Counted from the stretch's first letter, positions 1-8,152 are shown. The stretch: DNA of 64,000 nt from Mycolicibacterium celeriflavum (GCF_010731795.1 NZ_AP022591.1:1612001-1676000); one strand, 5' to 3'. The notes: generated by a model not told the origin, from the sequence alone. Numbers and translations: made by a program.

Positions 1-490
1 CCGACAAGGTGTCCAGCGATTGGTTCAACGAGGCGGTGTCGGTGCCCGCGGTGTTGGTCGTCAACTCGCTGACCGCCTCGGTCAGAGAATACGGGGACGC
101 GGTGCGCGACAACGGGATCACGTCCATCGGGTGCAGGGTTTCGGTGCCCTTCGATTCCAGGGTCACGACCCGCTCGCCCAGGAGCGTTCCGGTGCGCACG
201 TGTGCCGTCGTGTCCGAGCCCAGCGATACCGATCCGTCGATCGTGAACGTCACGACCGCGTTTCGGCCCTCCAGTGCGACGTTGGACACGGTCCCGACCT
301 TGATCCCCGAAACCGTCACGTCGTTGCCGGCAGCCACCCCGCCGGCATCGGCGAACTGTGCCTGATACCGAACCGCCGTAGCCCACGACACCAACCGTTC
401 GGGGGCGAGTCCGACGGCTATGACGAGCACGATCAGCACCACGCCGATGACGCCGGCGCGGATGAGTTGTCTGCCACGGTATTTCAACAT
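1..490 (-). CDS. mceC: MceC-type MCE-family protein, partial (C-terminus beyond left edge)
   Basis: This is the first ~163 codons of a third Mce subunit. Mce proteins form periplasm-spanning hexameric tunnels that carry lipids or sterols to the inner membrane. The start ATG at 490 shares its A with the TGA of mceB, so the two are translationally coupled. The N-terminus begins MLKYRGRQLIRAG, followed by a hydrophobic anchor (about residues 12-30). The MCE/MlaD fold follows, with the usual AGGVAAGNDVTVSGIKVGTV-like core. The subunit letter is inferred from third position after mceA and mceB. The 3' end is not visible, so mceD-F cannot be judged. Confidence 0.85.
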   Translation of the reverse strand, partial: MLKYRGRQLIRAGVIGVVLIVLVIAVGLAPERLVSWATAVRYQAQFADAGGVAAGNDVTVSGIKVGTVSNVALEGRNAVVTFTIDGSVSLGSDTTAHVRTGTLLGERVVTLESKGTETLHPMDVIPLSRTASPYSLTEAVSELTTNTAGTDTASLNQSLDTLS

Positions 491-1515
491 CAGGGCTCGG
501 TGCACCTCCCGGTTTCCTGCCTGATCCACGGAAAGACCGCCGTGCGGCCCTGCAGGTCAGTCACCCGCCACTTGAGCTCGCAGATGTAGTAGTTGAAGAA
601 ACTGCCGTAGGACCCGGTGCGGATCAGTTTGCGGTAGTTCTCGGGCGCTTTCTGCAGAGCGGTGTCGATCCGGTCCTTCTGGAAGTCGAGGTTGTTGGCG
701 AGCCGGTTGAGTTGATCCACAGTGCCAGCCAGTGGTGCCCGCGCATCGCCGAGCAGATCGGCCACCGACGCCGTACCGTTGTTCAGTGAATCGATCGCCG
801 TGCCGATCGGATCCCGTTCTGCGGCAAGCTGGGTGACAAGCTGCTCGAGACGATCGATCGTGCCGGAGAACTTGTCACCTTCTCGGCTGAGCGTGGCGAG
901 CAGTGTGCGCAGATTGTCGATCAGCGCCTGGATCGTCTGGTTGTGCTCGGCCAACGCGGTGGTGAACCCCGAGGTGTTGGTCAACAGAGATTGAAGTGTG
1001 CCACCCTGGCCCTGAAAGATCTGGATCAGCGACGCCGACAATGTGTTCACGTCTTCCGGGTTGAGGCCTCGGATAACGGGTTTGAGGCCGCCGAGCAACA
1101 GATCCAGGTCGAGTGCCGATTGGGTGCGTTCCCTCGGAATCTGAGAGCCGGGGGGCAGTGGTGTTCCTTCCGGCCCTTCGAGCAGTTCGAGATAGCGATC
1201 GCCGACCAGGTTCAGATAGCGCACCGCCGCGCGGGTTCCGGTGGTCAGCCGGACGTTCGGGTCGGCGTCGAACGTGACGATCACCGTCTTGTCCGGTTGC
1301 AGTTTGACGCTGTCGACCGTGCCGACCCGCATACCCGCCACCCGCACCGACTGCCCCGCCTCGAGCCGCGACGCATCGGCGAACACCGCGGAATAGCCTT
1401 TGGTGCTGCCTGTCCGGTACTGGCCGAAGATGAAGAACAACGACGCGGTGAGCAGTGACATCGCCACCGCGAAGATGCCGAACTTCACCAGTGTCGGACG
1501 TAGTGAGCGCCTCAT
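490..1515 (-). CDS. mceB: MceB-type MCE-family protein
   Basis: This 341-residue Mce subunit is predicted to help form an envelope lipid-transfer tunnel. I chose the ATG at 1515 (MRRSLRPTLVKFG), which overlaps the mceA stop as ATGA, over a longer open frame that runs back into mceA. A membrane anchor spans about residues 9-28. The MCE domain follows, with AGQSVRVAGMRVGTVDSVKL and the RYLNLVGDRYLELLEG strand pair. The second half is a long helical region (QTIQALIDNLRTLLATLSREGDK, then QLNRLANNLDFQKDRID) typical of the needle-forming helices. The C-terminal cysteine-bearing tail (YYICELKWRV, GRCTEP) is also seen in MceB proteins. Confidence 0.92.
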   Translation of the reverse strand: MRRSLRPTLVKFGIFAVAMSLLTASLFFIFGQYRTGSTKGYSAVFADASRLEAGQSVRVAGMRVGTVDSVKLQPDKTVIVTFDADPNVRLTTGTRAAVRYLNLVGDRYLELLEGPEGTPLPPGSQIPRERTQSALDLDLLLGGLKPVIRGLNPEDVNTLSASLIQIFQGQGGTLQSLLTNTSGFTTALAEHNQTIQALIDNLRTLLATLSREGDKFSGTIDRLEQLVTQLAAERDPIGTAIDSLNNGTASVADLLGDARAPLAGTVDQLNRLANNLDFQKDRIDTALQKAPENYRKLIRTGSYGSFFNYYICELKWRVTDLQGRTAVFPWIRQETGRCTEP

Positions 1516-2750
1516 CCGGGCTGTCCGATCTGCGCGGTGTTGCGGGGCGGTCCGGCAGTTTCGGTGTCGGGGAACATGATCTGTTTGATGATGTCCGCGT
1601 TGAGGATGATGCCCGGGTAGGTGCGTCGCCAGGGGTTCGTTCCGGTATCGGCGACCACGTAGGGTGCGACGCCTTCGAACGGCATCTTCGGCAGTCCGGT
1701 GCACTGCGGGCCACCTTCGGCGCCTGCCTTCGGCAGATCCAGCGGATAGCGGTAACGTTCCTGCGCCCAAAGGAAACCGGCCAGCACCTCTACTCCGGGC
1801 TCCTTCAACGGCGGCAGGTAAGACGCCTCGACCATGCCCGCCAGGGCGCACCACAGCGCCTGGTTGTACTCGTTGGTCAGTTCGGTGGTCGGCACCAGCA
1901 GTCGCACGACATCGGTCAACGGCTGGCGGTTCTGGCCGATCACCTCGTTGCCGATGTCGGCCAGACCGATGACGCTCACCAGCGCCGCGTCGAGATTATC
2001 TTCCTCCTCGACCAGCGTTTCGCTGATGTCTGCCGCGTTATCGGCGATCGCCACGAAATCCGCTGTCGCATCGGCATATCCGCTCAGCACATTCGGGGCG
2101 AGTTCCAGATCGCGGCTCAGCGCAGGCAGGCTGGGCTCCAGTTTCGCGAGGTAAGAATCCAGGTCGGAGAGCATCTGGCCAAGCCTCTGCCCTCGGCCGG
2201 ACATGGCAGAGGCGATGGCACCCAGCGTCGCGTTGAGCTTCGCCGGTTCGATTGCCGACAGGACCGAGGTCAGCTGCTCGAAGACGGTGTTCATCTCGAC
2301 CATCACGTGCTGCGCCTCGATCACCTGACCGGCGTGCAGCGATTGCGGTGATGGCTCGTCGGGGAAGACGAATTGCACCTGCTTCGCACCGAACACCGTC
2401 GGCGATGCGATGTCCACCAGCGCATTCGCCGGGATCGCATCGAGTCGCGAGGGATCCATCGCGAGGTGGATCGCCGCCTCACCGCTGGGCAGTTCTTCGA
2501 TCGACGCGACTCGTCCGACCTGCACCCCGCGTACATCAACCTTCGCGTCCGGATTCATCACCAGACCGGCACGCTGAGAAATCACCGTTACCGGCACAGT
2601 GTCAGAGAAGCCGCCCCGAAACAGGTTCGCCGCCAACACGAACACCGCCACGGCCAAAACGATGGAGACCAATCCGACGAATGGACGCAGCAGATGCCGT
2701 CTCACCGAACGACCCCGCTTTCGCACCCGAGGCGCTCGGAACCGCACCAC
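1512..2750 (-). CDS. mceA: MceA-type MCE-family protein, first gene of the operon
   Basis: This 412-residue Mce subunit starts at GTG 2750. It has a basic N-terminus, a transmembrane anchor (about residues 20-42, LLRPFVGLVSIVLAVAVFVL) and an MCE domain (AGLVMNPDAKVDVRGVQVGRVASIEEL). A long helical segment follows, then a C-terminal globular part with YNQALWCALAG. MceA is normally preceded by yrbEA and yrbEB, the MlaE-like permease pair. Here the next upstream gene on this strand is the Rv2901c-like gene across a 556-nt gap, so the operon appears to start at mceA. A plausible promoter lies at 2808-2837 and a KstR-like site at 2935-2948. The substrate is unknown; a steroid or fatty lipid would fit the family. 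Confidence 0.9.
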   Translation of the reverse strand: MVRFRAPRVRKRGRSVRRHLLRPFVGLVSIVLAVAVFVLAANLFRGGFSDTVPVTVISQRAGLVMNPDAKVDVRGVQVGRVASIEELPSGEAAIHLAMDPSRLDAIPANALVDIASPTVFGAKQVQFVFPDEPSPQSLHAGQVIEAQHVMVEMNTVFEQLTSVLSAIEPAKLNATLGAIASAMSGRGQRLGQMLSDLDSYLAKLEPSLPALSRDLELAPNVLSGYADATADFVAIADNAADISETLVEEEDNLDAALVSVIGLADIGNEVIGQNRQPLTDVVRLLVPTTELTNEYNQALWCALAGMVEASYLPPLKEPGVEVLAGFLWAQERYRYPLDLPKAGAEGGPQCTGLPKMPFEGVAPYVVADTGTNPWRRTYPGIILNADIIKQIMFPDTETAGPPRNTAQIGQPG

Positions 2751-2807
2751 GCCGCTCGGTATGACAAACCCGTTTTCCCCCCAGCATGCAATCGAGGACG
2801 GTGCAGG

Positions 2808-2837
2808 ACTTTACGCCGGAACATATTTTTGGGTCAA
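2808..2837 (-). promoter_or_regulatory. Candidate SigA-type promoter of the mce operon
   Basis: On the minus strand TTGACC (2837-2832) and TAAAGT (2813-2808) are separated by 18 nt. They match the TTGACA/TATAAT consensus at 5 and 4 positions. The predicted transcript would start near 2801, giving a leader of about 50 nt before the GTG at 2750. The perfect palindrome CTCCTAGGAG (2841-2850) sits three bases upstream of the -35, where a repressor could block RNA polymerase. Confidence 0.5.
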
Positions 2838-2934
2838 TCGCTCCTAGGAGAAGGTGGTCAACGCCTGGACTGCGATACCCCCTCTTCGCCGCCGAGCCGC
2901 ATATCGTGTTTGCTGTGCAAGGATGTCATACAGC

Positions 2935-2948
2935 TCGAACCTGTTCAA
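2935..2948. promoter_or_regulatory. KstR-like operator, TCGAACCTGTTCAA
   Basis: The sequence matches the published KstR recognition pattern TnnAACnnGTTnnA at every fixed position and extends to a 16-bp imperfect palindrome. KstR is the TetR-family repressor of cholesterol catabolism and of the mce4 sterol importer in mycobacteria. The site is 185 nt upstream of mceA. A second possible promoter, TTGAAC-17 nt-CATCCT, overlaps it on the minus strand. A match is expected about once by chance in 64 kb, so position is the main support. Confidence 0.45.
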
Positions 2949-3270
2949 GGGCCAAAAACGGGACAAAGTCATGTTTTCTGTCTCACACGTGCAACGCTAC
3001 GGACCGGTGCGTCAACGCCCTTGGGCATCAGGGCACAGCGGACCAAGAATTAGGCTCGGACACCGATGATTGATCGATCGCGAGTCTCGAGCCGTCAACC
3101 CGCGTGCCCCATGATCATGCCGCGAGGGTGCGGCGCGGCAGGGCTAAATGGCAATTTTTATGACAATAGAGACGGTCAGTATCAAAACCCGCTATCCGCC
3201 GCGGTTGGGCCAAACGCGATAAGTATTGTCGCACACGTCAAAAGCGTCCGACGAGAAGGTCGAAGATCCT

Positions 3271-3324
3271 CTACTCGGGCAGGTGTAGCTACTCGCGCAG
3301 GCGTAGCTACTCGGGCAGGCGTAG
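3271..3324. repeat. Three tandem copies of an 18-bp unit at a gene 3' end
   Basis: Units lie at 3271-3288, 3289-3306 and 3307-3324 and read CTACKCCTGCSCGAGTAG or near variants on the minus strand. The copy at 3307-3324 is the last six codons of the Rv2901c-like gene including its TAG stop. The next two lie just beyond the stop and would encode the same kind of tail (LRLRE, LHLPE) ending in TAG. This looks like a recent tandem duplication of the gene's last 18 bp. Confidence 0.85.
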
Positions 3325-3612
3325 CTCGGGTTTCTCGACCTCTTCGATATTGACGTCTTTGAAGGTGATCACGCGCACCTGCTTGACGAAGCGCGCGGGT
3401 CGATACATGTCCCACACCCAGGCATCGGCCAGGCGCAGCTCGAAGTAGACCTCGCCCTCGGAGTTACGCGGCACCACCTCGACGCTGTTGGCGAGATAAA
3501 ACCGCCGCTCGGTCTCCACCACATAGCTGAACTGACCGACGATGTCTTTGTATTCGCGGTAGAGCGAGAGCTCCATCTCGGTCTCATACTTCTCGAGATC
3601 TTCGGCACTCAT
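3307..3612 (-). CDS. DUF2469 family protein (Rv2901c-like)
   Basis: This 101-residue acidic protein (MSAEDLEKYETEMELSLYREYKDIV) belongs to a small family conserved across actinobacteria next to rnhB. Its function is unknown. A repeated acidic helix opens the protein, then a beta-rich part (FSYVVETERRFYLANSVEVV, YFELRLADAWVWDMYRPARFV). The ATG at 3612 and the length agree with the family. It lies 54 nt downstream of rnhB on the same strand, so cotranscription is likely. Its last six codons are the first unit of a triplicated 18-bp repeat. Confidence 0.9.
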   Translation of the reverse strand: MSAEDLEKYETEMELSLYREYKDIVGQFSYVVETERRFYLANSVEVVPRNSEGEVYFELRLADAWVWDMYRPARFVKQVRVITFKDVNIEEVEKPELRLPE

Positions 3613-3666
3613 CAGCTCAGCTGTCCTTCATGTCGGTCACGGCGCTCTCACTGGCACTATTGTCCC

Positions 3667-4395
3667 CTACCCCACTTCACCACGCTGATCCGGTTCACAG
3701 TCATCGACCAGCTCGGTGACGACCCTGATACCACCGGCCGTTGCCACCCGGCGCACGTTGATGAACGAATACCGATGCTGTGCGCATGGCCCCAGCTCTG
3801 CGAGCGCCGCGCTGTGGGCCGGCGTGCTGTAGCCCTTGTGATCCGCGAAACCGTAGCCGGGGTGCTCGGCCTCCATCTCGACCATCAACCGGTCGCGGCT
3901 CACCTTGGCCAGCACGCTGGCCGCCGCTATGCAGGCCGCGGCCGCGTCGCCCCCGACCACGGGCAGCGAGGGCGCCGGCAGGCCGGGCACGCGGAACCCG
4001 TCGGACAGTACGTATCCGGGCCGCAGCGACAGACCAGCCACCGCCCGGCGCATGCCTTCGATGTTGGCCACGTGCACGCCACGCCGGTCCACCTCCGCAG
4101 ATGGAATGAACACCACGTGATAGGCCAGCGCGTACCGGCGGATCAGCGGGAACAGCCGCTCGCGTTCCTTCTCGTTGAGTTTCTTCGAGTCATCGAGGGC
4201 TGCCAGGCTCTCGAGCCGGTTCGGACCGAGCACACACGCAGCCACCACGAGCGGTCCCGCGCACGCGCCGCGACCCACCTCGTCGACGCCGGCGACCGGC
4301 CCGAGGCCGCTGCGATACAGCGCCGATTCCAGAGTGCGCAGGCCCGAGGATTTGCGGATCACCGTGCGCGGTGGCCATGTCGCCGGCAAGAACAC
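3667..4395 (-). CDS. rnhB: Ribonuclease HII
   Basis: It cleaves the RNA strand of RNA-DNA hybrids and nicks at single ribonucleotides left in DNA. The family signature is clear: [16 protein letters not shown] (acidic residues D38 and E39), ALDDSKKL, and the later LSDGFRV and SVLAKVSRD segments that supply the other metal-binding acids. At 242 residues with a GTG start at 4395 the length is normal. It lies downstream of lepB, with a 32-nt gap, in the conserved lepB-rnhB-DUF2469 order. Confidence 0.97.
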   Translation of the reverse strand: MFLPATWPPRTVIRKSSGLRTLESALYRSGLGPVAGVDEVGRGACAGPLVVAACVLGPNRLESLAALDDSKKLNEKERERLFPLIRRYALAYHVVFIPSAEVDRRGVHVANIEGMRRAVAGLSLRPGYVLSDGFRVPGLPAPSLPVVGGDAAAACIAAASVLAKVSRDRLMVEMEAEHPGYGFADHKGYSTPAHSAALAELGPCAQHRYSFINVRRVATAGGIRVVTELVDDCEPDQRGEVG

Positions 4396-4427
4396 CCTCT
4401 CCTATGCGTCCTACTGCGTTTTGGCGG

Positions 4428-5297
4428 TCACGTCTGCGGGTTCACGCTGCCAACGCCGCCCCACCGTGACGGGGGCCAGGCAATGAACCGTGCTATCCCG
4501 ATCACATTGTCCACCGGGACGGTGCCCGCCATCGGGTCGCCCGTACACAGCAGGCCCTTCTGAACGTCGGCCGGAATGTTTGAGCAGTGTGCGCGTGAAT
4601 CGGCCGAGTGGGTGCGGTTGTCGCCCATCACCCACAGCCGGTCCTCGGGCACAGTCACGGGCCCGAACTCATTGCCCAGGCACGGGTAGACCGCGGGGTC
4701 GGCCCGCATGGTCTCGGGGTCCAGGTACGGCTCGTGGAGCCGCTCGCCGTCGACGGTCAGCCCGGTCGCGGCGCGGCATGCGACAGTCTGTCCGCCCACC
4801 GCGATGACCCGCTTGACGAGGTCGTTCTCGTCCGGCGGGACGAAGCCGATGAATGACAGCGCGTTCTGCAGCCATCGCACGGCAGTGTTGTCCGAGCGGA
4901 TCGACTGGTAGTTGATGTTCCAATTCGGCGGACCCTTGAACACGATCACGTCGCCCGGCTCGGGGGACGAGAACCGGTAGGTCACCTTGTCCACCATGAT
5001 CCGGTCGCCGGTGCAGCCGGCACACCCGTGCAGTGTGGGTTCCATCGATTCTGACGGAATGAGGTAGGGCCGCGCGACGAACGTCAGCATGACGTAGTAC
5101 AGGACCAGCGCGATCGTGATGAGGATCGCGAATTCGCGCAGCGCGCCGCCCTTCTTCTTCTCGGGCTTGTCCGTGTCGGGTTCTGGAGCCGCGTCCTCGG
5201 GCGGGCGCTCGGCTGACGACTCGTCGGACTTCGGGGAACCGGTCACCGCATCAGGGTAGCCAGCGCGGTGCTCGGCACCGCGCGGCTCGCGCTGCAA
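4428..5297 (-). CDS. lepB: Signal peptidase I
   Basis: This membrane serine protease removes signal peptides from exported proteins at the outer face of the membrane. A charged cytoplasmic N-terminus rich in Glu, Pro and Lys precedes one transmembrane helix (about residues 55-75). The SPase I motifs follow: the nucleophile Ser84 in PSESMEPTL, the general base Lys162 in DLVKRVIAVGG, and GDNRTHSADSR near the C-terminus. The start is uncertain; GTG at 5246 (VTGSPKSDESS) would also fit because family N-termini vary. The only known mycobacterial type I signal peptidase is at this locus. Confidence 0.96.
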   Translation of the reverse strand: MQREPRGAEHRAGYPDAVTGSPKSDESSAERPPEDAAPEPDTDKPEKKKGGALREFAILITIALVLYYVMLTFVARPYLIPSESMEPTLHGCAGCTGDRIMVDKVTYRFSSPEPGDVIVFKGPPNWNINYQSIRSDNTAVRWLQNALSFIGFVPPDENDLVKRVIAVGGQTVACRAATGLTVDGERLHEPYLDPETMRADPAVYPCLGNEFGPVTVPEDRLWVMGDNRTHSADSRAHCSNIPADVQKGLLCTGDPMAGTVPVDNVIGIARFIAWPPSRWGGVGSVNPQT

Positions 5298-5332
5298 GGA
5301 TCAGACCTCGATGCCGGCGGCCGACCCGAAAG

Positions 5333-5674
5333 TCAGCGCTTTTCCTTGATCTTCGCCTTCTTGCCGCGCAGCTCGCGCAGGTAGTACAGCTTGGCGCGAC
5401 GCACGTCGCCGCGGGTCACGACGTCGATGTGATCGATGTTGGGTGAGTGCACCGGAAAGGTTCGCTCCACGCCGACGCCGTAGCTCTCCTTGCGCACCGT
5501 GAAGGTCTCCCGGACTCCGCCGCCCTGGCGACGCAGCACCACGCCCTTGAAGACCTGGATGCGCTCCTTGGAGCCCTCGATGACCTTGACGTGCACGTTA
5601 ACGGTGTCGCCGGGACCGAAGTCCGGGATGTCGTCGCGCAGCGATGTCTGATCGACGAAGTCCAGCGTGTTCAT
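5333..5674 (-). CDS. rplS: 50S ribosomal protein L19
   Basis: L19 sits at the interface of the two ribosomal subunits. The start is the ATG at 5674 ([19 protein letters not shown]), preceded by AAGGAAG at good spacing; the longer frame upstream is not used. At 113 residues it has the family core [20 protein letters not shown], the [20 protein letters not shown] signature and the basic tail [10 protein letters not shown]. Its upstream region carries a motif at 5817-5829 shared with rpsP. Confidence 0.97.
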   Translation of the reverse strand: MNTLDFVDQTSLRDDIPDFGPGDTVNVHVKVIEGSKERIQVFKGVVLRRQGGGVRETFTVRKESYGVGVERTFPVHSPNIDHIDVVTRGDVRRAKLYYLRELRGKKAKIKEKR

Positions 5675-5997
5675 CGGTGACACTTCCTTGCGGTTGGCGG
5701 CTGCGGGCGCTGCTGTCACGATGGACGCGTCACCGAGCCGATCTGATCGGGCGTATCGGGGTGTATCTCGCAGCGGGCGGAACTGGCCGTTCCCGGGTCC
5801 TGCACAGACAACTGCTCAATTGTGCCAGATGGGGTCGAATCCGGAGAAATCGAGCGGTATCGCCGCCGCCCCGACATGCCGGAAAACGCGCCTACGCCTG
5901 CACAGGCGGCGCGAATCCGAACCGGTTAGGCTGGCTTCACGGGGCTGATCGCTGGTGATGACCCTGATTCCCCGCCCACCGCACCCTGAGGAGGGCC
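5675..5997. other. Divergent intergenic region between rplS and lppW
   Basis: No gene is seen in these 323 nt. Toward rplS it holds the motif TCTGGCACAATTG (minus strand, 5829-5817), a probable -10 region shared with rpsP, which gives L19 a leader of roughly 135 nt. Toward lppW, TAGGCT at 5927-5932 could be a -10 element 65 nt before the ATG, but no convincing -35 accompanies it. A ribosome binding site GAGGAGGG lies just before the lppW start. Confidence 0.6.
5817..5829 (-). promoter_or_regulatory. rplS upstream motif, probable -10 region shared with rpsP
   Basis: On the minus strand TCTGGCACAATTG lies 143 nt before the L19 start. The same 13-mer with one change (TCTGGCACAATGG) lies 124 nt before the S16 start at 9118-9130. 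Similarity continues downstream in both (TGTCT, then GCAGGAC about 16-20 nt later). CACAAT is the likely -10 hexamer; the -35 for rplS is weak. This suggests that two unlinked ribosomal protein genes share a promoter and initially transcribed region. Confidence 0.45.
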
Positions 5998-6945
5998 ATG
6001 CGACGTCGGCCGTCAAGGCTGGTGAGGGTTGCCGCAACCATTGTCGTCGCGGTACCGGTCGTCGCGGGTTGTGAGGCCAAGGTGTACGGGACGACGCCGC
6101 CCGAACGAGCGGCGCCGCATGCGACCGTCGTCGTACCGCAGGGCACCATGGCACCGCTGCCAGAGACCGCACCCGACGAGCCCGCCGCATCGTTCTCCGG
6201 CCTGCAGTTGCGGGTGCAGCAGGCCACCGCCGAGGCCGCCGGGGCCGGCGCCGACATCTCGGTCACGATCCTTGACCGCAATACCGGGCAGCTCATCTCG
6301 AATGGGAACGCCGAGGCGATGCCAATCGCCTCGGTGGTCAAGCTGTTCATCGCCGACGACCTGCTGCTGCAGGAGTCGCGGGGAAAGGTCAAACTCTCCC
6401 CCGACGACCGGCGGGCGTTCGAAGCGATGTTGCGGTCCTCGGACGACAGCGCGGCCGAGGTCTTCTGGAACCGAGGCGGCGGCAGCGAGATCGTGTCGCG
6501 GGTCATCGCGCGGTACGGCCTGAAGGCGACGAGCACGCCCTACAACGGGCGGTGGTTCAACACGTTGAGCACGACCGGTGACCTCGTTCGGTACTACGAC
6601 AAGCTGCTCTCGGGCAGCGGCGGGTTGCCTCGGGACAAAGCCGACATCATCCTGTCGAACCTGGCGGCCTCCACGCCGACCGCGCCCGACGGCACCGTCC
6701 CCGGGGGCGTCTACCCGCAGCGGTTCGGCATCCCCGAGGGTCTCTACGCCGACCGGGTCGCAGTCAAGCAGGGCTGGTTCTGCTGCTGGAACGGTGGCAA
6801 CTGGGTGCACTGGTCCACCGGAGCGATCGGCGGCGACCATCGGTATGTGATGGCGATCGCCTCCATGCAAGCCGCCGACGACGTGACGACGCGCAACACG
6901 ATCACCCAAGCGGTCAAGACCATGTTCCCCGACGGCCGAATCTAG
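5998..6945 (+). CDS. lppW: LppW-like lipoprotein with a beta-lactamase/serine-hydrolase fold
   Basis: This 315-residue exported lipoprotein has a signal peptide ending in the lipobox VVAGC (Cys25). The mature domain resembles class A beta-lactamases. It has S112-V-V-K115 (SxxK), SDD at 148-150 in place of SDN, and KQGW in place of the KTG triad. The atypical second and third motifs make real beta-lactamase activity doubtful; a cell-wall peptidase or non-catalytic role is possible. It has a good ribosome binding site and overlaps the end of trmD by 4 nt through a shared CTAG, where both stops are TAG on opposite strands. Confidence 0.88.
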   Translation: MRRRPSRLVRVAATIVVAVPVVAGCEAKVYGTTPPERAAPHATVVVPQGTMAPLPETAPDEPAASFSGLQLRVQQATAEAAGAGADISVTILDRNTGQLISNGNAEAMPIASVVKLFIADDLLLQESRGKVKLSPDDRRAFEAMLRSSDDSAAEVFWNRGGGSEIVSRVIARYGLKATSTPYNGRWFNTLSTTGDLVRYYDKLLSGSGGLPRDKADIILSNLAASTPTAPDGTVPGGVYPQRFGIPEGLYADRVAVKQGWFCCWNGGNWVHWSTGAIGGDHRYVMAIASMQAADDVTTRNTITQAVKTMFPDGRI

Positions 6946-7628
6946 TCGGTGCGGTCGAGCAGATCCGGTCGACGTTGCCGGGTGCGTTGCAACCCTTGTT
7001 CTCGCCGCCACGCCGCGATCTTCGCGTGGTCGCCCGACAACAGGACGTCGGGCACATCGAGGCCGCGCCAGCTCGGCGGCCGGGTATAGCTGGGCGCTTC
7101 CAGCACCCCGTGTGAGTGCGAATCATCTTGGTGCGACGCGGGATTGCCGAGTACACCGGGAAGTAGCCGGACGATCGCCTCGATCATCACCAGCGCCGCC
7201 GACTCGCCGCCGGGCAGCACGTAGTCGCCGATCGACACCTCCGCGACCCGCATGCGGCGCACGGCATCCTCGACGACCCGTTGATCGATTCCCTCGTACC
7301 GGCCGCACGCGAACACGACGTGCCTCTCAGCGGCCCAGGCCTGTGCGTCGGCCTGCCGAAACAGCCGCCCGGCCGGCGTGGGAATCACGAGAAGCGTTTC
7401 GTCCGAACAGATCTCGTCGAGCGCATCGCCCCAAACGGGGGCCTTCATCACCATTCCCGGCCCGCCGCCGTAGGGCGCGTCGTCGACCGAATGATGCACG
7501 TCATGGGTCCAGCGGCGCAGGTCATGCACGACCAGCTCCACGATGCCCGTTTCGATCGCCTTGCCGGGCAACGACTGTCGCAGCGGGTCGAGGTAGGCCG
7601 GAAAGATCGTCACGACATCTATGCGCAC
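6942..7628 (-). CDS. trmD: tRNA (guanine37-N1)-methyltransferase
   Basis: TrmD methylates G37 next to the anticodon using S-adenosylmethionine, which prevents +1 frameshifting. This is a SPOUT-fold enzyme of 228 residues. It has the start [16 protein letters not shown], the substrate motif [25 protein letters not shown], and the knotted cofactor loop [11 protein letters not shown]. The GTG start at 7628 is 2 nt after the rimM stop, so the genes are coupled in the order rpsP-khpA-rimM-trmD. The gene end overlaps lppW on the other strand. Confidence 0.97.
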   Translation of the reverse strand: MRIDVVTIFPAYLDPLRQSLPGKAIETGIVELVVHDLRRWTHDVHHSVDDAPYGGGPGMVMKAPVWGDALDEICSDETLLVIPTPAGRLFRQADAQAWAAERHVVFACGRYEGIDQRVVEDAVRRMRVAEVSIGDYVLPGGESAALVMIEAIVRLLPGVLGNPASHQDDSHSHGVLEAPSYTRPPSWRGLDVPDVLLSGDHAKIAAWRREQGLQRTRQRRPDLLDRTD

Positions 7629-7630
7629 GT

Positions 7631-8146
7631 TCAGATCTCCAGTAGGCCCTCGGGCGGATCTATCTCGATCAGCTGCTCGGTCAGCGACACCGACGTCACG
7701 ATCGCGCTGACGAACGGGACCAGCACCTCACGTTCAGCGCTGCGCACCGCGAGCAGTTCACCCGCCGCGGTGTGCAACACCTCCGCCACGGTACCGATGT
7801 CATCGCCGGCGACGGTGCGCACCTGCAAACCTTCGAGCTGATGGTCGTAGTACTCGTCGGGGTCCTCGATGGGCGGAAGCTCTTCGGAATCGACGACGAA
7901 CAACGTGCCGCGCAGCGCGTCGGCCGCGTCACGGTCCGCCACGCCGTCCAGCCTCACCAGCAGGCGGCCGCCGTGCGCCCGCGCTGACTCGACGACGTAG
8001 TCGCGCTCCGCACCGCCCTTCGGGGCGCGGCCGCGCAGCGACGCGCCGGGGGCGAAGCGCGCTTCGGGATCGTCGGTGCGGACGTCCACCACCACCTCAC
8101 CGGTGATGCCGTGCGCTTTGGCGACGCGCCCGACGACGAGATCCAT
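7631..8146 (-). CDS. rimM: 16S rRNA processing protein RimM
   Basis: RimM binds S19 and assists maturation of the 30S head. The 171 residues show the N-terminal RimM domain ([31 protein letters not shown]) and the C-terminal PRC-barrel ([18 protein letters not shown] onward, with VLVPFV and [10 protein letters not shown]). The ATG at 8146 follows khpA by 6 nt. It is the third gene of the rpsP operon. Confidence 0.96.
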   Translation of the reverse strand: MDLVVGRVAKAHGITGEVVVDVRTDDPEARFAPGASLRGRAPKGGAERDYVVESARAHGGRLLVRLDGVADRDAADALRGTLFVVDSEELPPIEDPDEYYDHQLEGLQVRTVAGDDIGTVAEVLHTAAGELLAVRSAEREVLVPFVSAIVTSVSLTEQLIEIDPPEGLLEI

Positions 8147-8152
8147 GTCGGA

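Larger units (their letters stand above)
2751..3306. other. Intergenic region upstream of mceA, no gene seen
   Basis: This 556-nt gap is less GC-rich than its neighbours (for example 3140-3190). Small open frames here lack ribosome binding sites, family features and mycobacterial codon bias, so I call none. Reading leftward toward mceA it holds an 18-bp tandem repeat (3271-3324), a KstR-like palindrome (2935-2948), a 10-bp perfect palindrome (2841-2850) and a -35/-10 pair (2808-2837). No remnant of yrbE genes was recognisable. Confidence 0.7.

Noticed and set aside
2935..2948. Possible SOS (LexA) box
   Set aside because: The mycobacterial SOS box has a 4-nt centre between TCGAAC and GTTCGA. 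This site has a 2-nt centre and GTTCAA, which fits KstR.
2786..3073. Small plus-strand open frames in the mce upstream gap
   Set aside because: No ribosome binding site, no family features, and codon use unlike the neighbours.
3271..3324. Possible CRISPR-like repeats
   Set aside because: The three 18-bp units are contiguous with no spacers and begin inside a coding sequence.
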